Below, piece after piece: positions 27,410 to 35,928 of a stretch of DNA of 64,000 bases. Below the pieces are notes generated by a model. That model was not told the origin of the DNA. It saw only the letters and a list, made by a program, of their open reading frames with translations, and did not search any database. The position numbers and the translations under genes were made by a program. Source of the stretch: an uncultured SAR116 cluster alpha proteobacterium (lineage in GTDB: Bacteria; Pseudomonadota; Alphaproteobacteria; Puniceispirillales; Marisalimonadaceae); the NCBI GenBank assembly GCA_902537945.1, contig CACBDG010000010.1:1-64000 (forward strand). The letters run 5' to 3'. Every line of letters starts with the position of its first letter. Within the stretch, counting starts at the first letter, position 1.

Positions 27410-28192
27410 TTACGAATTAATACCTATTACGGAAATATGTCTACCAGTTTTAGCCACTTTAGGAAAGTTTTCGTGAGTGGATTTTCTGTGACTAAAAAAT
27501 AAATTAGATTTTTTGTAAGTATTCATTTTAACATCCCCTATACTATTAATTTTAGAATTTTTTAAACTTTCTTTTATAAGCAATGGCAGATCAAACAAGT
27601 ATTTATTTTCTTTTACATGAAATAATATTGAATGATTTTTTTGGTAAAATTCGCTTTCTAAAATAATTTCAGCTAAATCATTTCTAACTTCGTAAGATTC
27701 TTTATGTATTGTAGGTCCAATTACAGCAACCATATTATTTCTATCTGCCCCTAAGTTTTCCATATTAGCAACTGTGGCTTCAATAATTCCATTAATTGTT
27801 CCTCGCCAACCTGCGTGACAGGCACCAATAATTTTAGAGTTTTTGTCATAAAACAAAATTGGTGCACAATCAGCTCCTAAGATGGATAATCCAACACCTT
27901 TTAATTTGGTTACTAATCCATCTGCTTGAATGTTATTATTTCCATCATTTTTATTGTGAACTACAAAAACTTTAGATGAATGTATTTGATTTAATTTTAT
28001 TAATTTTTCTAATTTTAGTTGATTACAAACTAGTTTCAAATTTTCTTTTACATCATTCTCATTATCTTTGACATTGAAACTACAATTTAGTGAATCATAG
28101 GGCGATTTTGAGTATCCACCCTTTCTTGTAAAAAAACCATAGCTGACATCTTTCAATTCTAATTTTTGATGCAGTATCTTTTTAATGGTCAT
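27410..28192 (-). CDS. pgeF: Peptidoglycan editing factor PgeF (YfiH family)
   Basis: A 260-residue multicopper-oxidase-like protein. In E. coli the homologue removes wrongly incorporated serine from cell-wall precursors. The zinc/copper ligands are H71 (LNQIHSSKV), C109 (GADCAPIL) and H126 (CHAGWRGT). The gene lies 36 bases from lgt. Alphaproteobacteria often have a MidA-type methyltransferase gene between these two, which is absent here. Confidence 0.93.
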   Translation of the reverse strand: MTIKKILHQKLELKDVSYGFFTRKGGYSKSPYDSLNCSFNVKDNENDVKENLKLVCNQLKLEKLIKLNQIHSSKVFVVHNKNDGNNNIQADGLVTKLKGVGLSILGADCAPILFYDKNSKIIGACHAGWRGTINGIIEATVANMENLGADRNNMVAVIGPTIHKESYEVRNDLAEIILESEFYQKNHSILFHVKENKYLFDLPLLIKESLKNSKINSIGDVKMNTYKKSNLFFSHRKSTHENFPKVAKTGRHISVIGINS

Positions 28193-28228
28193 TATTTATA
28201 TTTCTTTTCATTTAAAGCGAAATCTACA

Positions 28229-29023
28229 TTAATCTTTCACTTTTTTATTATAAAAAATAATCATGAAATATAAACCACAAACTATCATTGGTAAGGATAA
28301 AATTTGTCCCATTGAAAAATTAAAATAAATAAATCCTAAGTGTCCATCTGGTTCTCTAAAATACTCTATAAAAAATCTAAAGGATCCATAGAAAAATATG
28401 AATGTAGCTGTAAGGAAACCTTTTTTTTCAAAAATTTTGGAATTATTCATTAAAACAACCATTATCAAAAATAAGATCAATCCCTCAAAAAAAGCTTCAT
28501 ATAATTGACTTGGGTGTCTAGGAAGTTTTCCACTATTTGGAAATATCATTCCAAAATGATGGTTTGTTACCCTTCCATAAAGTTCACCATTTATAAAATT
28601 TGCTAATCTACCAAAAAAAAGTCCAATTGGAGAAACGATTGAAATTAAGTCAGAAAAAATTGTAATTGGAATTTTTGAAGTTTTACTTGAATAAATAACA
28701 GCTAATATGATGCCTATGAATCCTCCATGAAATGACATGCCTCCATTCCATATTTTAAAAATCTCTATTAAATTTTCAAAATAATAATTAGGATTATAGA
28801 AAATTACATAACCTAATCTGCCACCAAGTATAATACCAATTATACAATTACTAATTAGGTCGCTAATTATTTTCTCACTAATTACAATATTTTTTATTTT
28901 GATGATTTTTAATATAAAATACCAACTAGATAAGATACCTACAATATAAGAAATTGCGTACCAACTAATTTTGATAATCCCAAAATCTATAGCTATAGGA
29001 TTAATATTTAGAAATTGAAACAT
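28229..29023 (-). CDS. lgt: Prolipoprotein diacylglyceryl transferase
   Basis: A 264-residue inner-membrane enzyme with about seven helices that attaches diacylglycerol to the lipobox cysteine of lipoproteins. The family motif GGMSFHGGFIGI and the essential GRLANFINGELYGR are intact, and the C-terminal FREPDGHLGF segment is typical. Divergent from ubiK across a 94-base promoter region. Confidence 0.95.
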   Translation of the reverse strand: MFQFLNINPIAIDFGIIKISWYAISYIVGILSSWYFILKIIKIKNIVISEKIISDLISNCIIGIILGGRLGYVIFYNPNYYFENLIEIFKIWNGGMSFHGGFIGIILAVIYSSKTSKIPITIFSDLISIVSPIGLFFGRLANFINGELYGRVTNHHFGMIFPNSGKLPRHPSQLYEAFFEGLILFLIMVVLMNNSKIFEKKGFLTATFIFFYGSFRFFIEYFREPDGHLGFIYFNFSMGQILSLPMIVCGLYFMIIFYNKKVKD

Positions 29024-29117
29024 TTAATACAACTTTAATATAACTTTAACAATTTATAAAAAATATCATATAATAAATAAAAATTATCTGTATAAAATAT
29101 TATTTTAAGGAAAATTA

Positions 29118-29381
29118 ATGAAAAATAGTAAATTTTTTTTAAGGGACACAGCCTCTATGATTACTGGAGCGTTGTCAACATTTGCTGATTTTAAAACTGA
29201 AATTGACAACATTGTTAAAAGTAGATTTGAAAAATTTATTAACTCTCAAGGTATTGTAAATCGAGAAGATTTTGAGGCACTAGTTGATAGACACGAAAAA
29301 TTAAACTCTGAATTTATTTTATTAAAATCAAAATTAGAAAAAAAAAATATAAAAAAAGTTCTTTCAAAAAAGAAAAAGTAA
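29118..29381 (+). CDS. ubiK: UbiK/BMFP-family ubiquinone-synthesis accessory protein
   Basis: An 87-residue, mostly helical protein of the BMFP family. The C-terminal half (NREDFEALVDRHEKLNSEFI) is a coiled coil that trimerises in characterised members, and the tail is lysine rich. The E. coli homologue UbiK assists ubiquinone synthesis. Divergent from lgt, as in many Alphaproteobacteria. Confidence 0.85.
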   Translation: MKNSKFFLRDTASMITGALSTFADFKTEIDNIVKSRFEKFINSQGIVNREDFEALVDRHEKLNSEFILLKSKLEKKNIKKVLSKKKK

Positions 29382-29456
29382 CTTTTTATTTATGATAATC
29401 AATATATAGTATATAAATATTAATAATAATAATTAGATATACTATATGTAGTTTTT

Positions 29457-29945
29457 ATGACAGATGAATTAACAAAAATATTTTTTTCTCAACAAATTTC
29501 AAATGTCTTCAACAAACATAATTGGATAATAAATATAGACTCATATAATAATTTTCATTCTTATTATGTTGGAGACACAGCAAATTATTATTTGAAGATT
29601 TATGATCATGAAGATAAAATTTATTTTCAGTTTACTTTAGATTTAGAAATTCCTAAAGATAAAACAAATGAGCTTCTAATGTTAATTAATATAGCTAATC
29701 AAAATATAAGAGATGGATTTTTTGTTTTTGATTTCAACATTAGGAAAATTAAATATAATTTAATTAAATCTTATTCTTTGGTAATAGAAGAACAATCGCT
29801 TCATGAGTTTTTAAAAATTGAATTAAATTTAACCACTAGATTATTTCATTATTTTGTTTTGGGGTTCCATAATTTAGTTTATGGAGAAAATATTGAAGGC
29901 GAAACTTTGGAATTATTATTTTTGAATAATGAAGGTTATGCATAA
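29457..29945 (+). CDS. YbjN domain-containing protein
   Basis: A 162-residue soluble protein matching the YbjN family pattern, a fold related to type III secretion chaperones. Segments include YYLKIYDHEDKIYFQFTLDL and LMLINIANQNIRDGFFVFD. Members have been linked to stress and regulation, but the mechanism is unknown. It lies upstream of proC, a neighbourhood seen in other Alphaproteobacteria. Confidence 0.8.
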   Translation: MTDELTKIFFSQQISNVFNKHNWIINIDSYNNFHSYYVGDTANYYLKIYDHEDKIYFQFTLDLEIPKDKTNELLMLINIANQNIRDGFFVFDFNIRKIKYNLIKSYSLVIEEQSLHEFLKIELNLTTRLFHYFVLGFHNLVYGENIEGETLELLFLNNEGYA

Positions 29946-29989
29946 AAATATCAAAACTGAAAAAAAGAGAAGAATTAATTAGGAATGTT

Positions 29990-30814
29990 ATGAAAGATGT
30001 AATTTTATTTGGTTTTGGAAAGATGGGTGCATCTATTGCTAGAGGATGGATGCTTAGACAAATAGATTTTAAAATTTTTATTATTGAAAAAGAGTCTTCT
30101 CTTAGAAAAATTGCTAATAGAGATGGTTTTAATGCTTACGAAAATATTGAGAGTTTAAATGAAACCAAACAATTAAAAAATTTTGCTATAATTTTTCTTG
30201 CTGTTAAGCCTCAGCAAATGGAAGAAACTGTAAGAAGTTTTTACAAGTTTAATATCTATAAAACAGTTTTTATTTCTATTGCAGCTGGACTATCTTTTTC
30301 TTGGTTTAGAAATAAAATTAATAAAGAAATAAAAATAATTAGGGCAATGCCAAATTTACCAGCTTCTGTTGGATTTGGAGTAACTGGTTATTGTAAAAGT
30401 AAAAATATAAGTGAAAAGGAAGATAAAGATGTTTGTACATTACTTTCTGCTTTCAGTAAGACAATTTATTTAAAAAATGAAAGTTTGATTGACAATGTTA
30501 CTGCGATATCTGGTTCTGGACCTGGTTATATTTTTTATCTAGTTGAAGCCCTTTCTCAAATAGGTGTTGATCATGGCCTAACAAAAAGAGATGCAAAAAC
30601 CTTAGCCAGAGAAACTTTAATTGGATCTGCAAGGTTAATTGAAACTTCCAATGTCGATCCAAAGACACTTAAGGAAAACGTAACGAGTGCTGGTGGAACT
30701 ACTGAAGCAGGGCTTACAGTACTTGAATCGAAAAAAAATGGGTTATACCCATTACTTAAATCAACAATTAATAATGCTATAAAACGAGCTAAAGAGTTAA
30801 ATTCTGATGGATAG
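29990..30814 (+). CDS. proC: Pyrroline-5-carboxylate reductase
   Basis: A 274-residue enzyme that catalyses the last step of proline synthesis, reducing pyrroline-5-carboxylate with NAD(P)H. The Rossmann motif is FGFGKMGASIARGW. RAMPNLPASVG and AISGSGPGYIFYLVEAL are typical, and the C-terminal signature is NVTSAGGTTEAGL. The stop is 9 bases before the next gene. Confidence 0.96.
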   Translation: MKDVILFGFGKMGASIARGWMLRQIDFKIFIIEKESSLRKIANRDGFNAYENIESLNETKQLKNFAIIFLAVKPQQMEETVRSFYKFNIYKTVFISIAAGLSFSWFRNKINKEIKIIRAMPNLPASVGFGVTGYCKSKNISEKEDKDVCTLLSAFSKTIYLKNESLIDNVTAISGSGPGYIFYLVEALSQIGVDHGLTKRDAKTLARETLIGSARLIETSNVDPKTLKENVTSAGGTTEAGLTVLESKKNGLYPLLKSTINNAIKRAKELNSDG

Positions 30815-30823
30815 ATATACTTA

Positions 30824-31432
30824 ATGAATTTTGAAAATCAAAACTTAGAATGGAGATTATGTGAAGCTTATTTTTCTATTTTAGAAATTAGTACCACACC
30901 TGAAGTAAGTATAGATCAACTATGTAGAGAAGCTAAAATTTCTAGAGAAGAAGTTCAAGAAATATTACCAAAAAATTCAATAGATTATAGATTTTTTTTC
31001 TTAAAAATTCTTATTTCAAAACTTGATAGAGAAGTATTGGCTGAATTACAAGTAGATATAACTGGTGACACTATTTCAAGCACTTATGATAAAATTCTAG
31101 AAGGGTTTTCACTAAGATTTGAAAAATATTTTCAATATAAACAATCATTAAAAATCTTGAGTAATAACTCTAAACAAAGAATTGAAGTTTTCTTTAACGT
31201 TTTACATGAAAATTATAAATTTTCTGATAACCTTTTAACTTTGATAGAAGGAGATCAAAATTTCGGGAAAAAAACTTTGAAATCTTTAGCTCTAAATATA
31301 GTTTTTATAAGAAGCTTAGAAATTTTTTTAAAAAATAACGAAAAAGATATAGATGCAGTAATAAGAAATTTAGATAAATATTTAAGAGATTTTCAAGACA
31401 TCGGTTTTTTAATGGGTATAATAAAAAAATAA
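30824..31432 (+). CDS. TetR-like protein
   Basis: A 202-residue, all-helical protein. The N-terminus (ISTTPEVSIDQLCREAKISREEVQEIL, residues about 18-45) looks like a TetR-type helix-turn-helix; the rest is a helical ligand or dimer domain. The usual TetR glycine and tyrosine positions are weak, so it may be a distant member. It directly follows proC. No effector can be proposed. Confidence 0.55.
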   Translation: MNFENQNLEWRLCEAYFSILEISTTPEVSIDQLCREAKISREEVQEILPKNSIDYRFFFLKILISKLDREVLAELQVDITGDTISSTYDKILEGFSLRFEKYFQYKQSLKILSNNSKQRIEVFFNVLHENYKFSDNLLTLIEGDQNFGKKTLKSLALNIVFIRSLEIFLKNNEKDIDAVIRNLDKYLRDFQDIGFLMGIIKK

Positions 31433-32743
31433 TCATAGTGGTAATAAAAGTCTAACTCTTAAACCACCTAGGGGACTATCCTCTAAAATTAATTCACCGC
31501 CATGGTTTAATGCAGAGTTTTTGGCTATAGACAACCCTAGTCCAGTTCCTCCAGTCGTTACATTTCTAGAATTTTCTAATCTTGTAAATGGTAATACTAC
31601 TTCCTCCCTTTTATCTCTCGGTATGCCTGGACCATTGTCATCAATTATAATTTCGCTATGATCATCAAAAATTTGAATTTGAGCATTAGCTTTACCAGCA
31701 TATCTTATCGCATTTGTGAATAGATTTATTAAAGCCCTTCTTATTGATTGTACTTGCATAGGAAAAATTGGAATATTGTCTGCTGGAACAGAAATTGTTA
31801 TATTCTCTCCGCTAGGGTCAGAAGTTTTTGCAGCCTGTTGAAGTAATTTAAACAAACTCGCGTCAACCATGTGTTCTTCCCTTTCATTTCTTGCAAATTC
31901 TAAGTACCCATCTATCATATCTTCCAATTCAATTAATTCTTTTTCAAAGTCTTCTTTTATTTCTTTCTTCTCATCCATAACTGCTAACTGTAATCTCATT
32001 CTAGTTAAAGGAGTTTTTAAATCGTGACTAACTCCTGCAAGTAATGAAGTCCTCTCTGTAATTTGTTTATTTATTCGATGTCTCATGGCTTGGAATGCTC
32101 TTCCCGCTATCCTTACTTCAGTTGCTCCTTCTATATTATAATTATCAACTTCTCTTCCAAAACCAATCTGACGAGCTGCATTCGCTAGCCTTAAAATTGG
32201 TCTTACTTGTCCCCTAAGAAAAATAATAGCTATAGAAAAAAGAATGACAGATGAACCGATGGACCACATTATAAATGTAATACCTGTAGGCACAAATAAA
32301 CGCTTGTTATCTATATGCATTCTCACAATTCCGTTTGCTAATTGTATATCTACATAAAATTGACTTGAATTCTCAATAGAGGATAAATAAAAGGGTTCTT
32401 TTATTCTTGCTTGAAGAGACGTTCGAAAATTTTGAAATTTTTCATTGAATGATTGATTCGGTTTCAAAATGCCACCCTCCAACCAATAAAATATGATATT
32501 AAAGTATTGCCTTGCTCTAACGGCAGATAATGCTCTTTGATCTTTTGACGGTTCATTTCCTAGTTCGTCAATCAACAAGCCTAAATCCTTAGCTAGATTT
32601 TTTGCCATATGTCTTGAAACCCAATCCCAGTGCCTTTCATAAAATATTGAAACAGAAATAATCTGAACAAGAATAATTGGTACTAATATTATAGCTAACA
32701 TTCTGCCAAAAAGGCTTTTTGGTGTTATGTCACGTAAGCGCAT
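31433..32743 (-). CDS. EnvZ-like sensor histidine kinase
   Basis: A 436-residue kinase with two transmembrane helices (about 14-35 and 157-177), a periplasmic sensor region of about 120 residues, a HAMP linker, the dimerisation domain with phospho-accepting H240 (GVSHDLKTPLTRMRL), and the ATPase domain (LFTNAIRYAG, DNGPGIP, GTGLGLSIAKN). It lies 14 bases downstream of its response regulator. The N-terminus (SLFGRMLAIILVPIIL) is typical of the alphaproteobacterial EnvZ-like subgroup. The signal is not known. Confidence 0.93.
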   Translation of the reverse strand: MRLRDITPKSLFGRMLAIILVPIILVQIISVSIFYERHWDWVSRHMAKNLAKDLGLLIDELGNEPSKDQRALSAVRARQYFNIIFYWLEGGILKPNQSFNEKFQNFRTSLQARIKEPFYLSSIENSSQFYVDIQLANGIVRMHIDNKRLFVPTGITFIMWSIGSSVILFSIAIIFLRGQVRPILRLANAARQIGFGREVDNYNIEGATEVRIAGRAFQAMRHRINKQITERTSLLAGVSHDLKTPLTRMRLQLAVMDEKKEIKEDFEKELIELEDMIDGYLEFARNEREEHMVDASLFKLLQQAAKTSDPSGENITISVPADNIPIFPMQVQSIRRALINLFTNAIRYAGKANAQIQIFDDHSEIIIDDNGPGIPRDKREEVVLPFTRLENSRNVTTGGTGLGLSIAKNSALNHGGELILEDSPLGGLRVRLLLPL

Positions 32744-32757
32744 GATTTTAGCATTTT

Positions 32758-33486
32758 CTAATGATCATCATTATTATCCTCATGTGTTTGTAACATCCAG
32801 CCTATACCCCTAACTGTCTGTAAATAAATAGGATATCTTTGATCTATTTCAATTTTCCTTCTTATTCTTGCTATGGCTACATCTATCGATCTAATCTCCA
32901 TGTTTCCACCTAAGGAGTAGTTAATGTCTTCTCTTGAAAAAGGAGTATTAGGTGATTTACAAAAACATTTTAATAAGTTTTGTTCTGAAGTTGTCAAATG
33001 AACAGGAACGTCATTTTTATATAAATTTTTTGATTTTTGATTAAATATAAACGGTCCAAATCTTGTGTTTTCTTCTCCTTCAGACTTTTTTAAATTTTTA
33101 GTAAACCTTTTTAGAATATTTTGAATTCTAAGTAATAGTTCCCTAGGTTCAAAAGGTTTTGTCATGTAATCATCAGCGCCATATTCAAGTCCATCAAGTC
33201 TATTTTCAGGACTAGACATGGCTGTGAGCATCAAAGTTGGTATTGAATTTGTTTGTCTGATTTCTCTTAGAAATTCCAATCCGTTTTGTCCTGGCATCAT
33301 TATATCAATTACCAATAAGTCGAAAATTAAGCTTTCCATAATAATTTTCGCTTGCTCAGTATTTTCGGCATCAGAAACTCTAAAACCATTATTTTCTAAA
33401 AATTGTTTTAGTAAAAGTCGAATTTTTTGATCATCATCAATGATTAAAATGTGAAAATTATTTATTTCTAAATCTTGATCATACAT
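32758..33486 (-). CDS. OmpR-family response regulator
   Basis: A 242-residue two-domain regulator. The receiver carries IIDDDQ (15-20), the phosphorylated D61 (VIDIMMPGQNG) and the conserved lysine in MTKPF. The C-terminal winged helix (about 145-235) contains TSEQNLLKCFCKSPNTPFSR and DVAIARIRRKIE. It is the partner of the EnvZ-like kinase downstream. The regulon cannot be inferred. It is divergent from ilvE across 168 bases. Confidence 0.94.
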   Translation of the reverse strand: MYDQDLEINNFHILIIDDDQKIRLLLKQFLENNGFRVSDAENTEQAKIIMESLIFDLLVIDIMMPGQNGLEFLREIRQTNSIPTLMLTAMSSPENRLDGLEYGADDYMTKPFEPRELLLRIQNILKRFTKNLKKSEGEENTRFGPFIFNQKSKNLYKNDVPVHLTTSEQNLLKCFCKSPNTPFSREDINYSLGGNMEIRSIDVAIARIRRKIEIDQRYPIYLQTVRGIGWMLQTHEDNNDDH

Positions 33487-33597
33487 TGTTAAACTAAGTG
33501 TAATTTTTGTGTTTTCAATTAATAATTAATTCTTTAAATTTTATAAAACTAAAATTACTAAATAACTTAATTAAATTCAAAACTTATTTCTTAATAT

Positions 33598-33627
33598 TTG
33601 ATTATTTAACAATAATGTGGATTATAT
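33598..33627 (+). promoter_or_regulatory. Possible sigma-70 promoter for ilvE
   Basis: TTGATT (33598-33603) and TTATAT (33622-33627) are separated by 18 bases, and the -10 box lies about 28 bases before the TTG start of ilvE. The surrounding region is AT-rich, so chance matches are likely; the position is the main support. Confidence 0.35.
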
Positions 33628-33654
33628 GTATTATGTTTATCTTGGAGGATTTTT

Positions 33655-34533
33655 TTGGATAATTTATCTTTTGACAACCGCGAAGGCTTTATTTGGTATA
33701 ATGGCAATTTGATTGAATGGAAGCATGCAAATCTTCATGTATTAAATCATGGCTTACATTATGCAAGCTGTGTTTTTGAAGGTGAAAGATCTTATAGAGG
33801 CAAGATTTTTGAAACTGAAAAACATACAAAAAGATTATTTAATTCTGCTAAATCTCTTGATATGAAAATACCTTTTTCTCAAAAAGAAATAATAGAGGCT
33901 AAAGATATTTTACTAGAGAAAAACTCACTCTATGATGCTTATGTTAGGCCAGTTGTATGGAGAGGTAGTGAGATGATGGCTGTTTCTGCGCAGTCTACAA
34001 AAATACACGTAGCCATTGCTGTCTGGGAGTGGCCAAGCTATTTTGATCCAGAACAAAAAATGCAAGGAATTAAATTAGATATTGCTAAATGGAAACGTCC
34101 AAGTCCAGAGTGTGGTCCAGTTTTAGCTAAAGCTGCTGGATTATATATGATCTGTACGTTATCTAAACACGAAGCTGAGGCAAAAGGCTATAGTGATGCC
34201 CTTATGCTAGATTATAGAGGACAAATAGCTGAGGCCACTGGCGCAAATGTGTTCTTTAAAATGCCTGATGGCAAACTTCACACCCCAATTGCAGATTGCT
34301 TTCTTGATGGAATTACTAGAAGGACTGTTATGAAACTTGCCCAAGATAATGGAATTGAAATTATTGAACGTAAAATTATGCCTGAGGAAATGGCTGAAGC
34401 TGAAGAATGTTTTTTAACTGGAACTGCTGCCGAAGTTACACCTGTTCAATCAATCGGAGATTTTAAATTTAAACCTGGTGAGTATTGTCTCAAATTAACA
34501 AAGGCTTATTCAGATTTAGTTAATGGGATTTAG
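33655..34533 (+). CDS. ilvE: Branched-chain amino acid aminotransferase
   Basis: A 292-residue class IV PLP aminotransferase that completes leucine, isoleucine and valine synthesis. Family features are LNHGLHYASCVFEGER, AKAAGLYMICTLSKHEAEAK, EATGANVFF and ECFLTGTAAEVTPVQSI. It starts with TTG, supported by the strong ribosome binding site GGAGG (33644-33648) six bases upstream and by the lack of an in-frame ATG near the conserved N-terminus. Confidence 0.95.
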   Translation: MDNLSFDNREGFIWYNGNLIEWKHANLHVLNHGLHYASCVFEGERSYRGKIFETEKHTKRLFNSAKSLDMKIPFSQKEIIEAKDILLEKNSLYDAYVRPVVWRGSEMMAVSAQSTKIHVAIAVWEWPSYFDPEQKMQGIKLDIAKWKRPSPECGPVLAKAAGLYMICTLSKHEAEAKGYSDALMLDYRGQIAEATGANVFFKMPDGKLHTPIADCFLDGITRRTVMKLAQDNGIEIIERKIMPEEMAEAEECFLTGTAAEVTPVQSIGDFKFKPGEYCLKLTKAYSDLVNGI

Positions 34534-34541
34534 TATAACAT

Positions 34542-35015
34542 TCATTTCTGCCATTTTTTTAGTGCTTGATTGTCATTTTCATTAAAGCTTACCCAATTCT
34601 TTTTATTATTATTTTCTTCTACTTTCCAAAATGGGGCTTTAGTCTTTAACCAATCCATTATAAAGTTACATCCATCAAAAGCGTTCTGCCTATGTTTAGA
34701 TGAAACACCTACAAAAACTATTTGGTCGGAAGGTTTTAAATTACCTACTCTATGTATTACTATTACACCTGTTAATTCCCATCTTTGAGAGCTTTCAAAT
34801 ACTATTTTTTCTATTTCAGCCTCTGTCATACCAGGGTAATGTTCTAAAGTCATAGAATTAATTATTTGATTATTCTTTTCGTCATATCCTCTTACCACAC
34901 CAATAAAGTTAACTATCGCGCCGGTATTATTTTGATGTAAGATTTTTATTTCATCAGAAACATCAAAATCTTCATTTTGTATTTTAATTTTTATAAAAGG
35001 AATGTTTTTTCTCAT
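34542..35015 (-). CDS. moaE: Molybdopterin synthase catalytic subunit
   Basis: A 157-residue large subunit of molybdopterin synthase, which inserts sulfur from MoaD into cyclic pyranopterin monophosphate. VIHRVGNLKPSDQIVFVGV, SSKHRQNAFDGCNFIMDWLK and TKAPFWKVEE are signature segments and include the active-site lysines and arginines. The start codon abuts the moaD stop, so the two subunits are translated together. It supplies cofactor for enzymes such as MsrP (41271). Confidence 0.94.
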   Translation of the reverse strand: MRKNIPFIKIKIQNEDFDVSDEIKILHQNNTGAIVNFIGVVRGYDEKNNQIINSMTLEHYPGMTEAEIEKIVFESSQRWELTGVIVIHRVGNLKPSDQIVFVGVSSKHRQNAFDGCNFIMDWLKTKAPFWKVEENNNKKNWVSFNENDNQALKKWQK

Positions 35016-35267
35016 TTAACCTCCAGTAACAGGAGGGAAAAAAGCAATCTCGTCATTATTACTGATATTGGTATCAAAGGATGAATATGTTTTATTTACA
35101 GCAATCTTAATTAATTCTTTTTTCTCGAAAATTAAAGTATATTTTTTATCTATTTCATTCAAATAGTTAATAAGTTCATTAACATTATTAATGTGATCTG
35201 GTAATTCTATTTGTTCCTCAGATTTGCCAACATGTTCCTTTATCCATGAAAAGTATTTTATAATCAT
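35016..35267 (-). CDS. moaD: Molybdopterin synthase sulfur carrier subunit
   Basis: An 83-residue ubiquitin-fold protein ending in the required Gly-Gly (FFPPVTGG), whose C-terminus is turned into a thiocarboxylate that donates sulfur. The segment NDEIAFFPPVTGG is diagnostic. It lies 3 bases downstream of pgsA and abuts moaE. Confidence 0.93.
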   Translation of the reverse strand: MIIKYFSWIKEHVGKSEEQIELPDHINNVNELINYLNEIDKKYTLIFEKKELIKIAVNKTYSSFDTNISNNDEIAFFPPVTGG

Positions 35268-35270
35268 AAT

Positions 35271-35858
35271 TTATTCTCTATTAAAAAAATTCATAATTTT
35301 AATGATATATTGCAGTCCTGTTATAAAGGTAATTATTCCAGCTATCCACAAAAGAATATACGAAATAAAACCTAAAATCTCCATATTGTAAAAAAAAGTA
35401 TTTGATCTCCAAATTAAAAAACTTCCACAAGCTATTAGTTGTATAGTTGTTTTCCATTTTGCTAAACGAGTTACCTCCAATGAAATTTTGTATGAAGATA
35501 TACTTTCCCTCAAACCTGAGACTAAAATTTCTCTTAAAACAATTAAAAGTGCAGGTAAGAATGCATAGTAATAATCTAACATGTTTTCTGAAGCTAGGGC
35601 AAAAATCACTCCAATAACTAATAATTTATCTGCTACAGGATCTAAGACTTTTCCAAAATAAGATGTAACTTTATATTTTCTAGCATAAAATCCATCAAAA
35701 TAATCACTAATACCGGCTAAAATTAAAATTGGTGTAGCTATTAAGGCCCCGATTTCGTCACCATATATGATTATTATAGGAAGTATTATGGCTGCAAAAC
35801 TTCTGAATAAGGTTAAAACGTTAGGTATGCTACTTAGTATAGGATTATTTTTCTTCAT
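35271..35858 (-). CDS. pgsA: CDP-diacylglycerol-glycerol-3-phosphate 3-phosphatidyltransferase
   Basis: A 195-residue membrane enzyme that commits CDP-diacylglycerol to phosphatidylglycerol. The CDP-alcohol phosphotransferase motif is complete: SDYFDGFYARKYKVTSYFGK followed by VLDPVADKLL (DG-AR-G-D-D pattern). Four to five hydrophobic helices are visible. The order uvrC-pgsA-moaD-moaE is common in Alphaproteobacteria. Confidence 0.94.
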   Translation of the reverse strand: MKKNNPILSSIPNVLTLFRSFAAIILPIIIIYGDEIGALIATPILILAGISDYFDGFYARKYKVTSYFGKVLDPVADKLLVIGVIFALASENMLDYYYAFLPALLIVLREILVSGLRESISSYKISLEVTRLAKWKTTIQLIACGSFLIWRSNTFFYNMEILGFISYILLWIAGIITFITGLQYIIKIMNFFNRE

Positions 35859-35928
35859 GGATTAACCTTAACGAGATTTTTAAGCTAAGACTATCTTTAA
35901 AATAAAACAGACTTTAATGAAATTGATT

